DNA of 17,382 bases, from contig NHKK02000029.1 of assembly GCA_002169475.2 (NCBI GenBank), positions 1 to 17,382 on the forward strand, in the 5' to 3' direction. The notes below the pieces were generated by a model. The model was not told the origin of the DNA, ran no database searches, and saw only the letters and a program-made list of their open reading frames with translations. Each line of letters begins with the position of its first letter. The stretch's first letter is position 1. The position numbers and the translations under genes are program-made. Shown here in pieces: positions 1 to 8,146 of the stretch. Origin of the DNA: Candidatus Pelagibacter sp. TMED239 (GTDB taxonomy: Bacteria; Pseudomonadota; Alphaproteobacteria; Pelagibacterales; Pelagibacteraceae).

Positions 1-728
1 TTATTTATATAAAGTTAATAAAAAATAGCAAACATATGGTTTATTTTTCTGGAAAATTTTCAAAAAATATAAGTAAAAAAAATACTATTACTAAACTTTT
101 GGAAATATTAGATAAACAAAAATTGTTAAACGATAATAAATTTAAAATTAAAATTGTGAAAAATATTCCACAAAAATCTGGGATGGGTGGGGGGTCTATG
201 AATGCAGCAAGTCTTCTTAATTATTTTATTGAAAAAAAAATAATTAAAATAACTTCAGAAGAAATTTATAAAATAGCCTATTCAGTTGGTTCAGATGTGG
301 CTTTAGGAATTCAAAAAAAAAATACAATTTTATTTGCGAATAGAGTAATGAAAAAATTAAATTTCAAAACAAAAATTCATGTATTATTAGTTAAACCAAA
401 TATTAACTACTCAACAAAATTTATTTATTCAAAAGTTAAGGAATATTCAAAACCAAGATATAAGTATAATTATAAAGCCTATTTCAGCAAAAACTCTTTG
501 ATTAATTCTAATAATGATTTAGAAAAAATTGTGCTAAAAGAATTTCCGAAAATTAAAAGTTTAAAAAACTTTCTATCAACCCTTCCAGGTTTAATTTTTG
601 TAAGAATGACTGGATCTGGATCGACAATTGTAGCATATTTTAAATCTAAAAAAGTTTTAGATACAGCAACAAGAATATATAATAAAAAATATGATAACTA
701 CTGGTCAATAAAATCTAAAACTATATAA
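1..728 (+). CDS. ispE: 4-diphosphocytidyl-2-C-methyl-D-erythritol kinase, 5' end cut by window edge
   Basis: IspE phosphorylates CDP-methylerythritol at the 2-hydroxyl with ATP in the cytosolic MEP pathway to isopentenyl diphosphate. The frame is open from base 3 to the left edge (first residues IYIKLIKNSKHM), so the ATG at 36 is internal and not the start. About 241 residues are visible, against about 280-290 for the family, so roughly 40 N-terminal residues lie outside. Visible GHMP-kinase features are the glycine-rich ATP loop GMGGGSMNAASLL (about 180-218), the SVGSDVALG segment with the probable catalytic Asp (about 285-311), and the C-terminal glycine motif MTGSGST (about 606-626). The gene ends 32 bp before tRNA-Gln and may be co-transcribed with it. 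The call is by motif and length and is secure. Confidence 0.93.
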   Translation, partial: IYIKLIKNSKHMVYFSGKFSKNISKKNTITKLLEILDKQKLLNDNKFKIKIVKNIPQKSGMGGGSMNAASLLNYFIEKKIIKITSEEIYKIAYSVGSDVALGIQKKNTILFANRVMKKLNFKTKIHVLLVKPNINYSTKFIYSKVKEYSKPRYKYNYKAYFSKNSLINSNNDLEKIVLKEFPKIKSLKNFLSTLPGLIFVRMTGSGSTIVAYFKSKKVLDTATRIYNKKYDNYWSIKSKTI

Positions 729-731
729 ATT

Positions 732-737
732 TATAAT
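732..737 (+). promoter_or_regulatory. Possible -10 element ahead of tRNA-Gln
   Basis: A perfect TATAAT lies in the 32-bp gap between ispE and the tRNA. It would place a transcription start about 17 nt upstream of the mature tRNA 5' end. There is no well-spaced -35: the best match, TGGTCA at 702-707, is 24 bp away, which is too far. In DNA this A+T-rich a chance TATAAT is likely, so this is only a candidate promoter for tRNA-Gln plus the CCA-enzyme gene. Confidence 0.25.
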
Positions 738-760
738 TTTGTGTTATATGAAACAAATAT

Positions 761-834
761 TGGGGCGTAGCCAAGCGGTAAGGCACTGGTTTTTGGTACC
801 GGCATCCTAGGTTCGAATCCTAGCGCCCCAGCCA
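761..834 (+). tRNA. tRNA-Gln (anticodon TTG)
   Basis: A cloverleaf can be drawn by eye. The acceptor stem TGGGGCG (761-767) pairs with CGCCCCA (824-830). The discriminator is G831 and the 3' CCA is encoded at 832-834. The T arm is CTAGG / CCTAG (807-811 / 819-823) around TTCGAAT. The anticodon stem CTGGT / ACCGG encloses loop TTTTGGT (791-797), giving anticodon TTG at 793-795, which reads glutamine CAA/CAG. The weak first acceptor pair (T-A) is typical of tRNA-Gln. The next coding start is only 3 nt after the CCA. Confidence 0.97.
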
Positions 835-837
835 AAT

Positions 838-2097
838 ATGAATAGTTTAATCGATAAAATTTTTTTTAGATCCCAAAATCTTAATTATGTCAATCTAGGC
901 ATTAAAAATATTACTAAAAATTCTGGAATAGAAAAAATATTTTCTGCGATAAATTCATTTTCAAAAGAAAGTGAAATTAGATATGTTGGGGGTTGTTTAA
1001 GAAAAATTATAAGAAAAGAAAAAGTTGATGATATAGATTTGGCAGTAAATCTAAGTCCAATTGAAGTTTGTAACGCCCTTAAGAAAAAAAATATAACGTT
1101 TTATGAAAGTGGAATAGAACATGGAACGATTACTGCTTTAATTAATAATAATAAATTTGAAATTACCTCTCTAAGAAAAGATGTTGTTACTGATGGAAGA
1201 CATGCAAAAGTAATATTTTCAAAAGATTGGTATGAAGACTCTTTAAGAAGAGATTTTTCGATCAATTCTATTTATGCAGATGTAGAAGGAAATTTATTCG
1301 ATCCGTGCAATGGAAAAAAGGATTTAGAAAATGGAAAAATTATTTTTATTGGTGATACAGAAAAAAGAATAAGAGAGGATTATCTAAGAATACTTAGATA
1401 TATTAGATTTTTTCTCAATTATTCAAAACACACACATAATCCTCAAGTTATAAAAATAATTAAAAGAAATTTAAAAGGTTTATCAAAAATTTCATCTGAA
1501 AGATTATTGGATGAATTTAAAAAGTTATTAATATCTGATGGATTTTTTAAACTTTTAAAAGATAAATTTAGTTTAGAAATTATAAATTTAATTTTTTCTC
1601 AATTTAAAAATATTAATATTTTTAAGAATTTGAATAATTTTGCTAAAAAAAATTTTAAAAATTTTGATTTTATTTTTTTAATATCACTTATGATTATTGA
1701 CAATACGGATAATGTTAATTACTTTATATATAAATTTAATATTTCCAAAAAAGATCAAAAAAGACTTTTATTTTTGAATAATTTTAATTCTTCAAAAATT
1801 ACTGAAAAAAATTTAAATAAGATTTTATATTTTAATGGAAGAGAATCAGTTATGGATATTATTTATTTTAAGGCCTTCAAAGCAAAAAATGTTGATGATA
1901 AAATGTTGTCAATTATTCAAAATTTCAAAGAAAAAAAAATTCCACTATTACCATTTAGCGCAACTCTATTAATGACAAAGTATAATATTCCAGAGGGAAA
2001 AGAATTAGGTAATAAACTTAGAAAAATTGAAGAATTATGGGTAGATAATAATTTTGAGGTAAGTGAAAAAGAAGTAAAAAAAATTATTAATAATTAA
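838..2097 (+). CDS. cca: CCA tRNA nucleotidyltransferase (class II poly(A) polymerase / CCA-adding family)
   Basis: This enzyme adds or repairs the 3'-terminal CCA of tRNAs using CTP and ATP. The 419-residue protein has the class II head: VGG (50-52) followed by metal-binding DxD (Asp65, Asp67), then [10 protein letters not shown] (137-146) and [13 protein letters not shown] (179-191). The A+T-rich C-terminal half is much less conserved. ATG 838 is the only usable start: upstream, the frame meets a stop at 808 inside the tRNA with no start codon between, and there is no in-frame ATG, GTG or TTG before the VGG motif. There is therefore essentially no leader and no Shine-Dalgarno outside the tRNA body. 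Its TAA overlaps the stop of convergent greA (shared TTAA, 2094-2097). A poly(A) polymerase (PcnB-like) role is the main alternative, but the alphaproteobacterial CCA-enzyme reading fits better. Confidence 0.9.
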   Translation: MNSLIDKIFFRSQNLNYVNLGIKNITKNSGIEKIFSAINSFSKESEIRYVGGCLRKIIRKEKVDDIDLAVNLSPIEVCNALKKKNITFYESGIEHGTITALINNNKFEITSLRKDVVTDGRHAKVIFSKDWYEDSLRRDFSINSIYADVEGNLFDPCNGKKDLENGKIIFIGDTEKRIREDYLRILRYIRFFLNYSKHTHNPQVIKIIKRNLKGLSKISSERLLDEFKKLLISDGFFKLLKDKFSLEIINLIFSQFKNINIFKNLNNFAKKNFKNFDFIFLISLMIIDNTDNVNYFIYKFNISKKDQKRLLFLNNFNSSKITEKNLNKILYFNGRESVMDIIYFKAFKAKNVDDKMLSIIQNFKEKKIPLLPFSATLLMTKYNIPEGKELGNKLRKIEELWVDNNFEVSEKEVKKIINN

Positions 2098-2570
2098 ATA
2101 TATTTAACGTCTTTAATTTCAAAATTCTTAATTCCAGCTGGAGTAGAAATTTCAACTAAATCACTTTTATTTTTTCCAATTAAACCCTTGCCAATTGGAG
2201 ATTGAAAATATATTAATTTTTTTTTTAGATCAGCCTCATCCTTTCCTACAATTTTGTAATTAATTTTTTCAGCTGTATCTAGGTTTTCCAAGAAAACTGT
2301 TGAACCAAAAATGACCTTTCCATCATTGTTTATTTTTGTAACATCTATGACATTTGCACGAGCAATAATATCATTAATTTCAACTATTCTACCTTCACTA
2401 TGAGACTGTTCTTCTTTTGCAGCGTGATACTCAGCATTTTCTTTTAAATCACCATGCGATCGAGCTTCAGCAATTGCCGCAACTATCTCAGGACGTTTTT
2501 TTTCTTTTAAATAAATTAATTCCTCTTTTAGTTTTTCTAATCCAAGAAGAGTTAATGGTTCTTTATCCAT
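2094..2570 (-). CDS. greA: Transcription elongation factor GreA
   Basis: GreA enters the RNA polymerase secondary channel and stimulates cleavage of backtracked transcripts. At 158 residues it has the normal family length. The N-terminal coiled coil (about 1-75) carries the tip motif [10 protein letters not shown] at 40-49, with the acidic residues Asp41 and Glu44 that promote cleavage. The C-terminal FKBP-like domain includes GSTVFLEN and [10 protein letters not shown]. It is the last gene of trmL-hemF-greA: its ATG follows the hemF stop by one base (TAA-T-ATG), which suggests translational coupling. The 3' end is convergent with cca and overlaps it by 4 bp, leaving no room for a conventional terminator. 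Confidence 0.97.
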   Translation of the reverse strand: MDKEPLTLLGLEKLKEELIYLKEKKRPEIVAAIAEARSHGDLKENAEYHAAKEEQSHSEGRIVEINDIIARANVIDVTKINNDGKVIFGSTVFLENLDTAEKINYKIVGKDEADLKKKLIYFQSPIGKGLIGKNKSDLVEISTPAGIKNFEIKDVKYI

Positions 2571-2571
2571 A

Positions 2572-3399
2572 TTAATTCCATTTTGCTAAGGGTGGTAGTG
2601 ACATTAGTATTCCCTCTATATTGCCACCAGTTTGTAGCCCAAATTTTGTTCCTCTGTCATACAGCAAATTAAACTCAGCATATCTACCTCTTTTAATGTA
2701 TTGTAATTCTTTTTCTTTTATAGTCCATTTTTTTTTGTATTTTTTATTAATTATTGAATTGAACAATATTTTAAAAGTTATACCAAGGTCTTTTACAAAT
2801 TTATAATTTTTTACCCAATTGTTTTTTTTGTAATCAAAGAAAATTCCCCCAATACCCCTAGCTTCTTTCCGGTGAGGTAAATAAAAATATCTATCACACC
2901 ATTTTTCATATTTCTTATAATAATTTTTATCATGCCTATCACACATTTTTTTTAGTTCATTTTTTAAAAAATTTTTTTCCTTAGTGTCTTTAATACTGGG
3001 CGTAAAATCGATTCCACCCCCAAACCATCCATGTGTTGTAAAAATAAATCTTGTATTAAAATGAATAGCTGGAATATGAGGGTTTTTCATATGCATAACT
3101 ACAGAAATTCCAGAAGCCCAAAAATTTGGATTTTTTTTTGCGCCAGGGATATTTTTTTTCATTTTATTAGAAAATTTTCCATAAACCTCAGAAAAATTTA
3201 CTCCAACCTTTTCAAAAATTTTTCCATTTTTTAAAATTCTAAATTCACCTCCACCTTCATCTTTTTTTATATTTCTATTCCAGGTTTTTGATACAAATTT
3301 TACTTTTTGATTTTCTAATTTAGTAATATCATCACAAATTATATCTTGTAGTAATTTAAACCAATTACTTGCTAGCGCTTGTTTTGTTTCTTTATGCAT
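2572..3399 (-). CDS. hemF: Oxygen-dependent coproporphyrinogen III oxidase
   Basis: HemF converts coproporphyrinogen III to protoporphyrinogen IX by two O2-dependent decarboxylations in haem synthesis. The 275-residue length is slightly short for the family (about 280-300). Conserved segments are present: [12 protein letters not shown] (106-117), [10 protein letters not shown] (125-134), [18 protein letters not shown] (173-190) and the C-terminal [12 protein letters not shown] (239-250) followed by TKFGLQTGG. His residues in these blocks are the expected catalytic ones. The start overlaps the trmL stop by 8 bp, and greA follows after one base. Lying divergent from petABC, it places haem supply beside a cytochrome operon, a neighbourhood I recognise from other alphaproteobacteria. 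Use of HemF rather than HemN fits an aerobic lifestyle. Confidence 0.97.
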   Translation of the reverse strand: MHKETKQALASNWFKLLQDIICDDITKLENQKVKFVSKTWNRNIKKDEGGGEFRILKNGKIFEKVGVNFSEVYGKFSNKMKKNIPGAKKNPNFWASGISVVMHMKNPHIPAIHFNTRFIFTTHGWFGGGIDFTPSIKDTKEKNFLKNELKKMCDRHDKNYYKKYEKWCDRYFYLPHRKEARGIGGIFFDYKKNNWVKNYKFVKDLGITFKILFNSIINKKYKKKWTIKEKELQYIKRGRYAEFNLLYDRGTKFGLQTGGNIEGILMSLPPLAKWN

Positions 3400-3859
3400 T
3401 ATTTATAAAACCACCTTGTCTTAAATTTTCTGAAATAATTATTCCAACTGTAGTAGCTATATTTAAAGATCTTTTGTTGTTTGTCATTGGTATTTTTAAC
3501 TTATGTTCTATTAAATTATGAATATTTTTTGGAACTCCTGCGCTTTCTCTACCAAATAATATTGTATCGTTATTCTTAAATTTAAAATTAATATATGACT
3601 TTGATGATTTTGTTGTCATTAATATTATCCTTTGATTTTTTTTTGATTTAAAAAATTGATCAGCGCTTTGATAAAATGTTATCATTTTTTCATCCATATA
3701 ATCCATCACTACTCTTTTAAATCTTTTGTCATTAAATAAGAACCCACATGGTTCAATTATTTCCAAATCAGCCCCAAGACATGAGCAAGTTCTTATTATA
3801 GCAGCTGTATTTTGAGGTATATCAGGTTCATATAAGGCTATTTTGGGTCTTAATTTCAT
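3392..3859 (-). CDS. trmL: tRNA (cytidine/uridine-34-2'-O)-methyltransferase TrmL (SPOUT family)
   Basis: TrmL methylates the wobble-nucleotide ribose of certain leucine tRNAs using S-adenosylmethionine. The 155-residue single-domain protein is normal for TrmL/YibK. All three SPOUT motifs are visible: PDIPQNTAAIIRTC (12-25), FGRESAGVP (102-110) and IPMTNNKRSLNIATTVGI (123-140), the last two forming the trefoil-knot cofactor site. It is the first gene of trmL-hemF-greA, with an 8-bp overlap into hemF. It is divergent from petA, and a good promoter candidate (TTGTTA, 17 bp, TATAAG) lies 41-69 bp upstream of its start codon. The link to bc1 genes seems to be one of neighbourhood, not pathway. 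Confidence 0.95.
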   Translation of the reverse strand: MKLRPKIALYEPDIPQNTAAIIRTCSCLGADLEIIEPCGFLFNDKRFKRVVMDYMDEKMITFYQSADQFFKSKKNQRIILMTTKSSKSYINFKFKNNDTILFGRESAGVPKNIHNLIEHKLKIPMTNNKRSLNIATTVGIIISENLRQGGFINNA

Positions 3860-3899
3860 TGTTTCTGTGTCATTGTATCAGTAGAAAAAAAACTTTTTT

Positions 3900-3928
3900 C
3901 TTATATGAAATCATATATTAGATAACAA
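3900..3928 (-). promoter_or_regulatory. Candidate sigma-70-type promoter for trmL-hemF-greA
   Basis: Read on the minus strand, TTGTTA (3928-3923) is followed by exactly 17 bp and TATAAG (3905-3900). These match the consensus boxes at 4/6 and 5/6. Initiation would fall around 3893, leaving a leader of about 35 nt before the trmL ATG. The spacing is ideal, but the DNA is A+T-rich, so this remains a prediction. Confidence 0.45.
3902..3917. promoter_or_regulatory. 16-bp palindrome in the trmL/petA divergent promoter region
   Basis: TATATGA-AA-TCATATA is a perfect inverted repeat with 7-bp arms. It lies between two divergently read operons and overlaps the proposed trmL -10 and spacer. Its position suits a dimeric regulator's operator. 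No specific family is recognised from the sequence, and chance is possible in DNA of this composition. Confidence 0.35.
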
Positions 3929-3946
3929 TAAAGAAAAAAATAAAAG

Positions 3947-4456
3947 ATGTCCGAAAATAAAATTAAAAGAAGAGAATTTTTATTTACAGCTTCTTATGCT
4001 GTTGGTGCAGTAGGTGTGGGGGCTGTAATTTGGCCTCTGGTGGATCAAATGAACCCAGATGCTTCAGTTAAAGCTTTAGCAAGCACAGAAGTAGATGTGA
4101 GTTTAGTTGAACCTGGAAAAGCTATCACTGTATTATGGAGAGGTAAACCAGTATTTATAAAAAGAAGAACTCCTGAAGAAATAGCGGAAGCAAGAGCTGT
4201 AAAAATAGAAGACTTAAAAGATCCACAAAGAGATGAAGATAGAGCAAAAGATCCAGAGTGGTTGGTCATGCTAGGAGTTTGCACTCATCTAGGATGCGTT
4301 CCTCTAAATGATAAAGGAGATTATAATGGTTGGTTTTGTCCTTGTCACGGATCACACTATGATACTTCTGGAAGAATAAGAAAGGGTCCTGCTCCAACAA
4401 ATATGGAAGTCCCAAAATATGAATTTGTGAACAGTAAAACAATAAAGATTGGGTAA
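3947..4456 (+). CDS. petA: Ubiquinol-cytochrome c reductase Rieske iron-sulfur subunit
   Basis: This is the 2Fe-2S subunit of the cytochrome bc1 complex. It takes an electron from ubiquinol at the Qo site and passes it to cytochrome c1. The protein has 169 residues. An N-terminal twin-arginine type signal-anchor (Arg8-Arg9 in [10 protein letters not shown]) leads into a membrane segment at about 14-32. The cluster-binding boxes are CTHLGC (112-117) and CPCHGS (131-136), giving ligands Cys112, His114, Cys131 and His134 and a stabilising disulfide Cys117-Cys133. It is first in petABC, with only 7 bp between its stop and the petB ATG. Its promoter must lie in the 87 bp shared with trmL, but I see no strong plus-strand -35/-10 pair there. 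Confidence 0.98.
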   Translation: MSENKIKRREFLFTASYAVGAVGVGAVIWPLVDQMNPDASVKALASTEVDVSLVEPGKAITVLWRGKPVFIKRRTPEEIAEARAVKIEDLKDPQRDEDRAKDPEWLVMLGVCTHLGCVPLNDKGDYNGWFCPCHGSHYDTSGRIRKGPAPTNMEVPKYEFVNSKTIKIG

Positions 4457-4463
4457 AAAAAAT

Positions 4464-5720
4464 ATGAGTGATCACGATTATGTTCCTAAATCAAAATTTG
4501 GAAAATGGTTTAATGATAGGTTGCCGCTTTTAACACTAGGAAATCATTTAACAGACTACCCAACTCCAAAAAATTTGAATTATTGGTGGACGTTTGGTGG
4601 TATATTGACATTTTGTTTAATTACACAAATTATTACCGGTTTAACTTTAGCTATGCACTATATTGCTCATGCAGATTTAGCTTTTGAAAGTGTTGAACAT
4701 ATAATGAGAGATGTAAATTATGGTTGGTTGATAAGATATATTCATTCAAACGGAGCTTCTATGTTTTTTTTAGCAGTTTATATACATATCTTTAGATCGT
4801 TGTTCTATGGTTCATATAAATCACCAAGAGAAATAATTTGGATTATAGGAATTATAATTTATCTTTTAATGATGGCTGCAGCTTTCATGGGATATGTTCT
4901 TCCATGGGGTCAAATGAGTTTTTGGGGAGCGACTGTTATTACAAATCTCTTTAGTGCAATACCTTTTTTTGGCGAAGGAATAGTGCAATGGTTATGGGGT
5001 GGTTATTCAGTTGATAATCCTACATTAACCAGATTTTTTACACTTCATTATTTAATACCTTTTTTAATTTTAGGCTTGGTAGTTCTTCATATATGGGCGT
5101 TACACGTACCAGGAAATAATAATCCTGTGGGAATTGATGTTAAAAAACCTTCAAAAGACACAGTCCCTTTCCATCCTTACATAGTCATTAAAGATGCATT
5201 TGCATTGTTAATGTTTACGATTGTTTTTGCTTTTTTTGTTTTTTATTCTCCTAATATTTTAGGTCATGCAGACAATTATATTGAAGCAAACCCCATGGTT
5301 ACGCCAGCTCACATTGTCCCAGAATGGTATTTATTACCTTTCTATGCAATCTTAAGGTCTATTCCAGATAAACTAATGGGAGTTGTTGCTATGTTATCGG
5401 CAATTTTTATTTTAGCTGCACTTCCATGGTTAGATACTTCCAAAATAAGATCGGCAGTATTTAGACCATTATACAAACAGTTTTATTGGATACTTGTTAT
5501 TGATGTAATAATATTAGGTTATGTTGGGGCTATGCCGGCTGAAGGATTATATTTATTAGTAGCCAGAGTAGCTACTGCTTATTATTTTTTACATTTTTTG
5601 ATAATTCTTCCTGTTCTAGGTTACAAAGAAAAGACAATGCCTTTGCCTCTCAACATTAACGAACCTGTCCTCGAGGGTTTTTCAGGTTCATCAATAGCTA
5701 ATAAAAAAGAACTGAATTAA
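4464..5720 (+). CDS. petB: Cytochrome b subunit of the bc1 complex
   Basis: This multi-pass inner-membrane protein carries haems bL and bH and the Qo and Qi quinone sites. It has 418 residues from the ATG at 4464. A TTG at 4449 is also in frame but would overlap petA and add only MGKKN, so I reject it. The four haem-ligand histidines are His94, His108, His195 and His209, with the bacterial/mitochondrial 14-residue spacing in helix D. The Qo PEWY motif is at 286-289. The length shows a full-length bacterial-type cytochrome b with about eight membrane helices, not a split b6/subunit IV. It is separate from cytochrome c1, which follows after 3 bp. Stoichiometric translation with petA and petC is expected. 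Confidence 0.98.
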   Translation: MSDHDYVPKSKFGKWFNDRLPLLTLGNHLTDYPTPKNLNYWWTFGGILTFCLITQIITGLTLAMHYIAHADLAFESVEHIMRDVNYGWLIRYIHSNGASMFFLAVYIHIFRSLFYGSYKSPREIIWIIGIIIYLLMMAAAFMGYVLPWGQMSFWGATVITNLFSAIPFFGEGIVQWLWGGYSVDNPTLTRFFTLHYLIPFLILGLVVLHIWALHVPGNNNPVGIDVKKPSKDTVPFHPYIVIKDAFALLMFTIVFAFFVFYSPNILGHADNYIEANPMVTPAHIVPEWYLLPFYAILRSIPDKLMGVVAMLSAIFILAALPWLDTSKIRSAVFRPLYKQFYWILVIDVIILGYVGAMPAEGLYLLVARVATAYYFLHFLIILPVLGYKEKTMPLPLNINEPVLEGFSGSSIANKKELN

Positions 5721-5723
5721 TAA

Positions 5724-6500
5724 ATGAAAAAAATTTTTAAAATTTCATTTTTAATAACTTTATTGATTGGAACTAATTCACTTAATTCCGCAGAAAAAGT
5801 AGAACTTTTAAAAACAGATTGGAGTTTTAAAGGAGTTTTTGGAAAGTTCGATCGAGGATCGTTACAAAGAGGATATCAAGTATACACGGAAGTTTGTGCC
5901 TCATGTCATTCGATGAAATATTTAAGCTATAGAAATTTATCTGAAAAAGGAGGTCCAGAATTTTCTATAGAACAAGCAAAAGCTATAGCGGCGAGTTTTG
6001 ATGTAACTGATGGGCCAAATGAAGATGGTGAGATGTTTGAAAGACCTGCAAAATTATCTGATAAATTTGCAATGCCATATGCCAATATTAAAGAAGCACA
6101 AGCAGCTAATGGAGGTGCTTACCCGCCAGACATGTCTGTTTTAGCAAAAGCTAGAAGTGGGGGCGTTGATTATATTTATTCTGTTCTTTTGGGTTACGAA
6201 GAGCCACCTAGCGGTGTAACGCTTGATGAGGGAGTTTATTATAATAAATATATGTATGGAAATAATATTAAGATGGCCCAGCCTCTTTATGATGATTTAG
6301 TAGAATATAGCGATGGTACAGTTGCTACTGAGGAACAAATGGCAAAAGATGTTACAACATTTTTGATGTGGGCTGCTGAACCCCATTTAGAAACTCGGCA
6401 CAAAATGGGATTTAAAGCAATAGTTTATTTAATTATCTTAACTATACTAGTTTACTTTAGTATGAAAAAAATTTGGTCACGTGTTGAATCTGAAGTTTAA
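5724..6500 (+). CDS. petC: Cytochrome c1 of the bc1 complex
   Basis: Cytochrome c1 is the membrane-anchored c-type haem protein that accepts electrons from the Rieske centre and reduces soluble cytochrome c. Its 258 residues begin with a Sec signal peptide (1-22, cleavage probably near NSA-EK). The haem-attachment motif CASCH is at 58-62, and the likely axial ligand Met184 lies in NNIKMAQPL. A single C-terminal membrane anchor spans about 229-246 before a short cytoplasmic tail. It closes the petABC operon. The last 24 bp overlap the end of convergent ychF, which is genuine because both C-termini look complete. No terminator is visible beyond the stop. Confidence 0.97.
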   Translation: MKKIFKISFLITLLIGTNSLNSAEKVELLKTDWSFKGVFGKFDRGSLQRGYQVYTEVCASCHSMKYLSYRNLSEKGGPEFSIEQAKAIAASFDVTDGPNEDGEMFERPAKLSDKFAMPYANIKEAQAANGGAYPPDMSVLAKARSGGVDYIYSVLLGYEEPPSGVTLDEGVYYNKYMYGNNIKMAQPLYDDLVEYSDGTVATEEQMAKDVTTFLMWAAEPHLETRHKMGFKAIVYLIILTILVYFSMKKIWSRVESEV

Positions 6501-7550
6501 TATATCACCGTCTTTAACAATGTAATCTTTACCTTCAAGTCTCATTTTTCCACTTGTTTTTGAATTTGCCCAACCTTCATTAGTAATAAAATCTTTATAT
6601 GCAATGGTTTCAGCTCTTATAAAGCCTTTTTCAAAATCACTATGAATTTCTCCAGCAGCTTTAGGGGCTGCACAATTCTTTTGGATTGTCCAAGCTCTTG
6701 TTTCTTCAGGCCCTGAAGTAAAAAATGTATCAAGTTCTAAAATATTATAACCTTTTTGTATTAACATATTTAAACCTGTTGTTTTTAATCCTATCATTTT
6801 CATATAATTTAGTTTTTCTACATTTTCTAATTGGTTTATTTGATTTTCAATATCAGCTGAAATTATTAAGGTATTTTTTTCACCAAATTTCTTGATAAAA
6901 GAGTCAGTATATTTATTTCCTTTTTGAATACTAGCTTCGTCTACATTACAAACAAAAATTTTAGGTTTAACAGACAGCAAACCACTTTGGCTTAAAAGTT
7001 TTCTCTCAAATTGATCATAAAGAATTTTGATATCTTTTGAGTTATTTATACAATCTAAAGCCACTTCTAATATTTTTAATTGTTCTTGCTCAACATTTTT
7101 TTTATTATTTTTTTCTAATCTTTTATTTATAGACTCTAAGTCTGCCAACATCATTTCTGTTTCAATAATTTCTAAATCTCTTATAGGATCAACACTAGGA
7201 TTTACATTTTGAATATCATCAGAGTCAAAACATCTAATCATGTGTATTATTGAGTCTACTTCTCTTATATGAGCTAGAAACTTATTTCCTAATCCTTCAC
7301 CTTTAGATGCTCCTTTTACGAGCCCCGCTATGTCAACAAAAGATATAGTTGTATTTATTTTTTTTTTTGAACCAGAAATTTTAGCTAGTTTGTCTAATCT
7401 ATCATCTGGAACTATAACAATACCTATGTTTGGATCAATTGTGCAAAAAGGAAAATTTTCTGCTTGAGCTTTACTTGAATTTGTTAAAGCATTAAATAAA
7501 GTTGATTTACCTACATTTGGCAGACCAACAATTCCACACTTAAAACTCAT
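6477..7550 (-). CDS. ychF: Ribosome-binding ATPase YchF (OLA1 family)
   Basis: YchF is an Obg-related P-loop protein that prefers ATP, binds ribosomes and is implicated in stress responses. The 357-residue length is close to the usual 363. Motifs are the P-loop GLPNVGKST (9-17), DIAG (73-76) and NVDE (202-205). The last replaces the GTPase NKxD signature, as expected in this ATP-using family. The C-terminal TGS domain (about 275-355) ends in the familiar DYIVKDGDILNFRFN. Its ATG overlaps the pth stop in a TAATG junction, so translation is probably coupled. The pth-ychF pairing is common in bacteria. Confidence 0.97.
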   Translation of the reverse strand: MSFKCGIVGLPNVGKSTLFNALTNSSKAQAENFPFCTIDPNIGIVIVPDDRLDKLAKISGSKKKINTTISFVDIAGLVKGASKGEGLGNKFLAHIREVDSIIHMIRCFDSDDIQNVNPSVDPIRDLEIIETEMMLADLESINKRLEKNNKKNVEQEQLKILEVALDCINNSKDIKILYDQFERKLLSQSGLLSVKPKIFVCNVDEASIQKGNKYTDSFIKKFGEKNTLIISADIENQINQLENVEKLNYMKMIGLKTTGLNMLIQKGYNILELDTFFTSGPEETRAWTIQKNCAAPKAAGEIHSDFEKGFIRAETIAYKDFITNEGWANSKTSGKMRLEGKDYIVKDGDILNFRFNT

Positions 7551-8110
7551 TATTTATTGTTTACTGTACTTGAAAATAATTCTAGTTTTTTATCCATCAA
7601 AATTGTTATTGAACTTAATATATTTTTTGTTATGCCTGCCAATTTTTGTTGTTCTTCCTCGTCAAAGTCTTTTAACACGTGTTCAGTAACAGCTGATTTG
7701 ACATTTGGTTTCCCTATACCAATTCTTACTCTCGAATATTCTTTTCCAATAAACTTATCTATAGACTCAATGCCGTTATGACCTGCACTAGATCCAGCGA
7801 ATTTTGCTTTAATTTTTCCAAAATCAATATCCAAATCATCATGAAAAACAATTACATCCTCAGCATTTATTTTAAAGTATTCAATTACTTCTCTTATACA
7901 GATTCCAGAATTGTTCATAAAAGTTAAGGGTTTTATGGCATAAACTTTTTTATTTTCAATGTTACCTGTGGTTAGTAATCCTTTAAATTTTGGTTTTTGT
8001 TTAGATAATTGAAATTTTTTGTTAATCTCATCAATTATTTTAAAACCTATATTGTGTCTGTTATTTTCATTATCAGGACTGGGATTTCCTAAACCTACAA
8101 ATAAAAGCAT
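7550..8110 (-). CDS. pth: Peptidyl-tRNA hydrolase
   Basis: Pth releases tRNA from peptidyl-tRNA dropped by stalled ribosomes. I take the ATG at 8110 (186 residues, beginning MLLFVGLGNP). A TTG two codons upstream at 8116 is possible but adds only two residues. Expected active-site residues are present: Asn9, the catalytic His19 in NNRHNIGF, Asn66 in FMNNSG, Asp91 in HDDLD and Asn112 in GHNG. The usual GNPG turn near the N-terminus reads GNPS, a small deviation. The gene lies between rplY and ychF on the same strand, and its TAA shares a base with the ychF ATG. Confidence 0.96.
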   Translation of the reverse strand: MLLFVGLGNPSPDNENNRHNIGFKIIDEINKKFQLSKQKPKFKGLLTTGNIENKKVYAIKPLTFMNNSGICIREVIEYFKINAEDVIVFHDDLDIDFGKIKAKFAGSSAGHNGIESIDKFIGKEYSRVRIGIGKPNVKSAVTEHVLKDFDEEEQQKLAGITKNILSSITILMDKKLELFSSTVNNK

Positions 8111-8146
8111 TTTCAATTAATCTTTATGGAAATTTTGCACTTTATA

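Noticed and set aside
36..728. ispE as a complete gene starting at ATG 36
   Set aside because: The same frame is open to the window edge and the residues before that ATG continue the IspE sequence; the protein is also too short, so the gene is cut by the boundary.
2621..3234. Short plus-strand open frames opposite hemF
   Set aside because: They overlap conserved HemF motifs, lack domains and have no promoter or ribosome-binding context.
4449..4463. TTG start for petB overlapping petA
   Set aside because: The ATG at 4464 begins the expected cytochrome b N-terminus, avoids overlap with petA, and the extra five residues have no support.
7147..7151. Missing NKxD GTPase motif in YchF as a defect
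   Set aside because: YchF/OLA1 proteins normally have an NxxE-type replacement and use ATP, so NVDE is expected.
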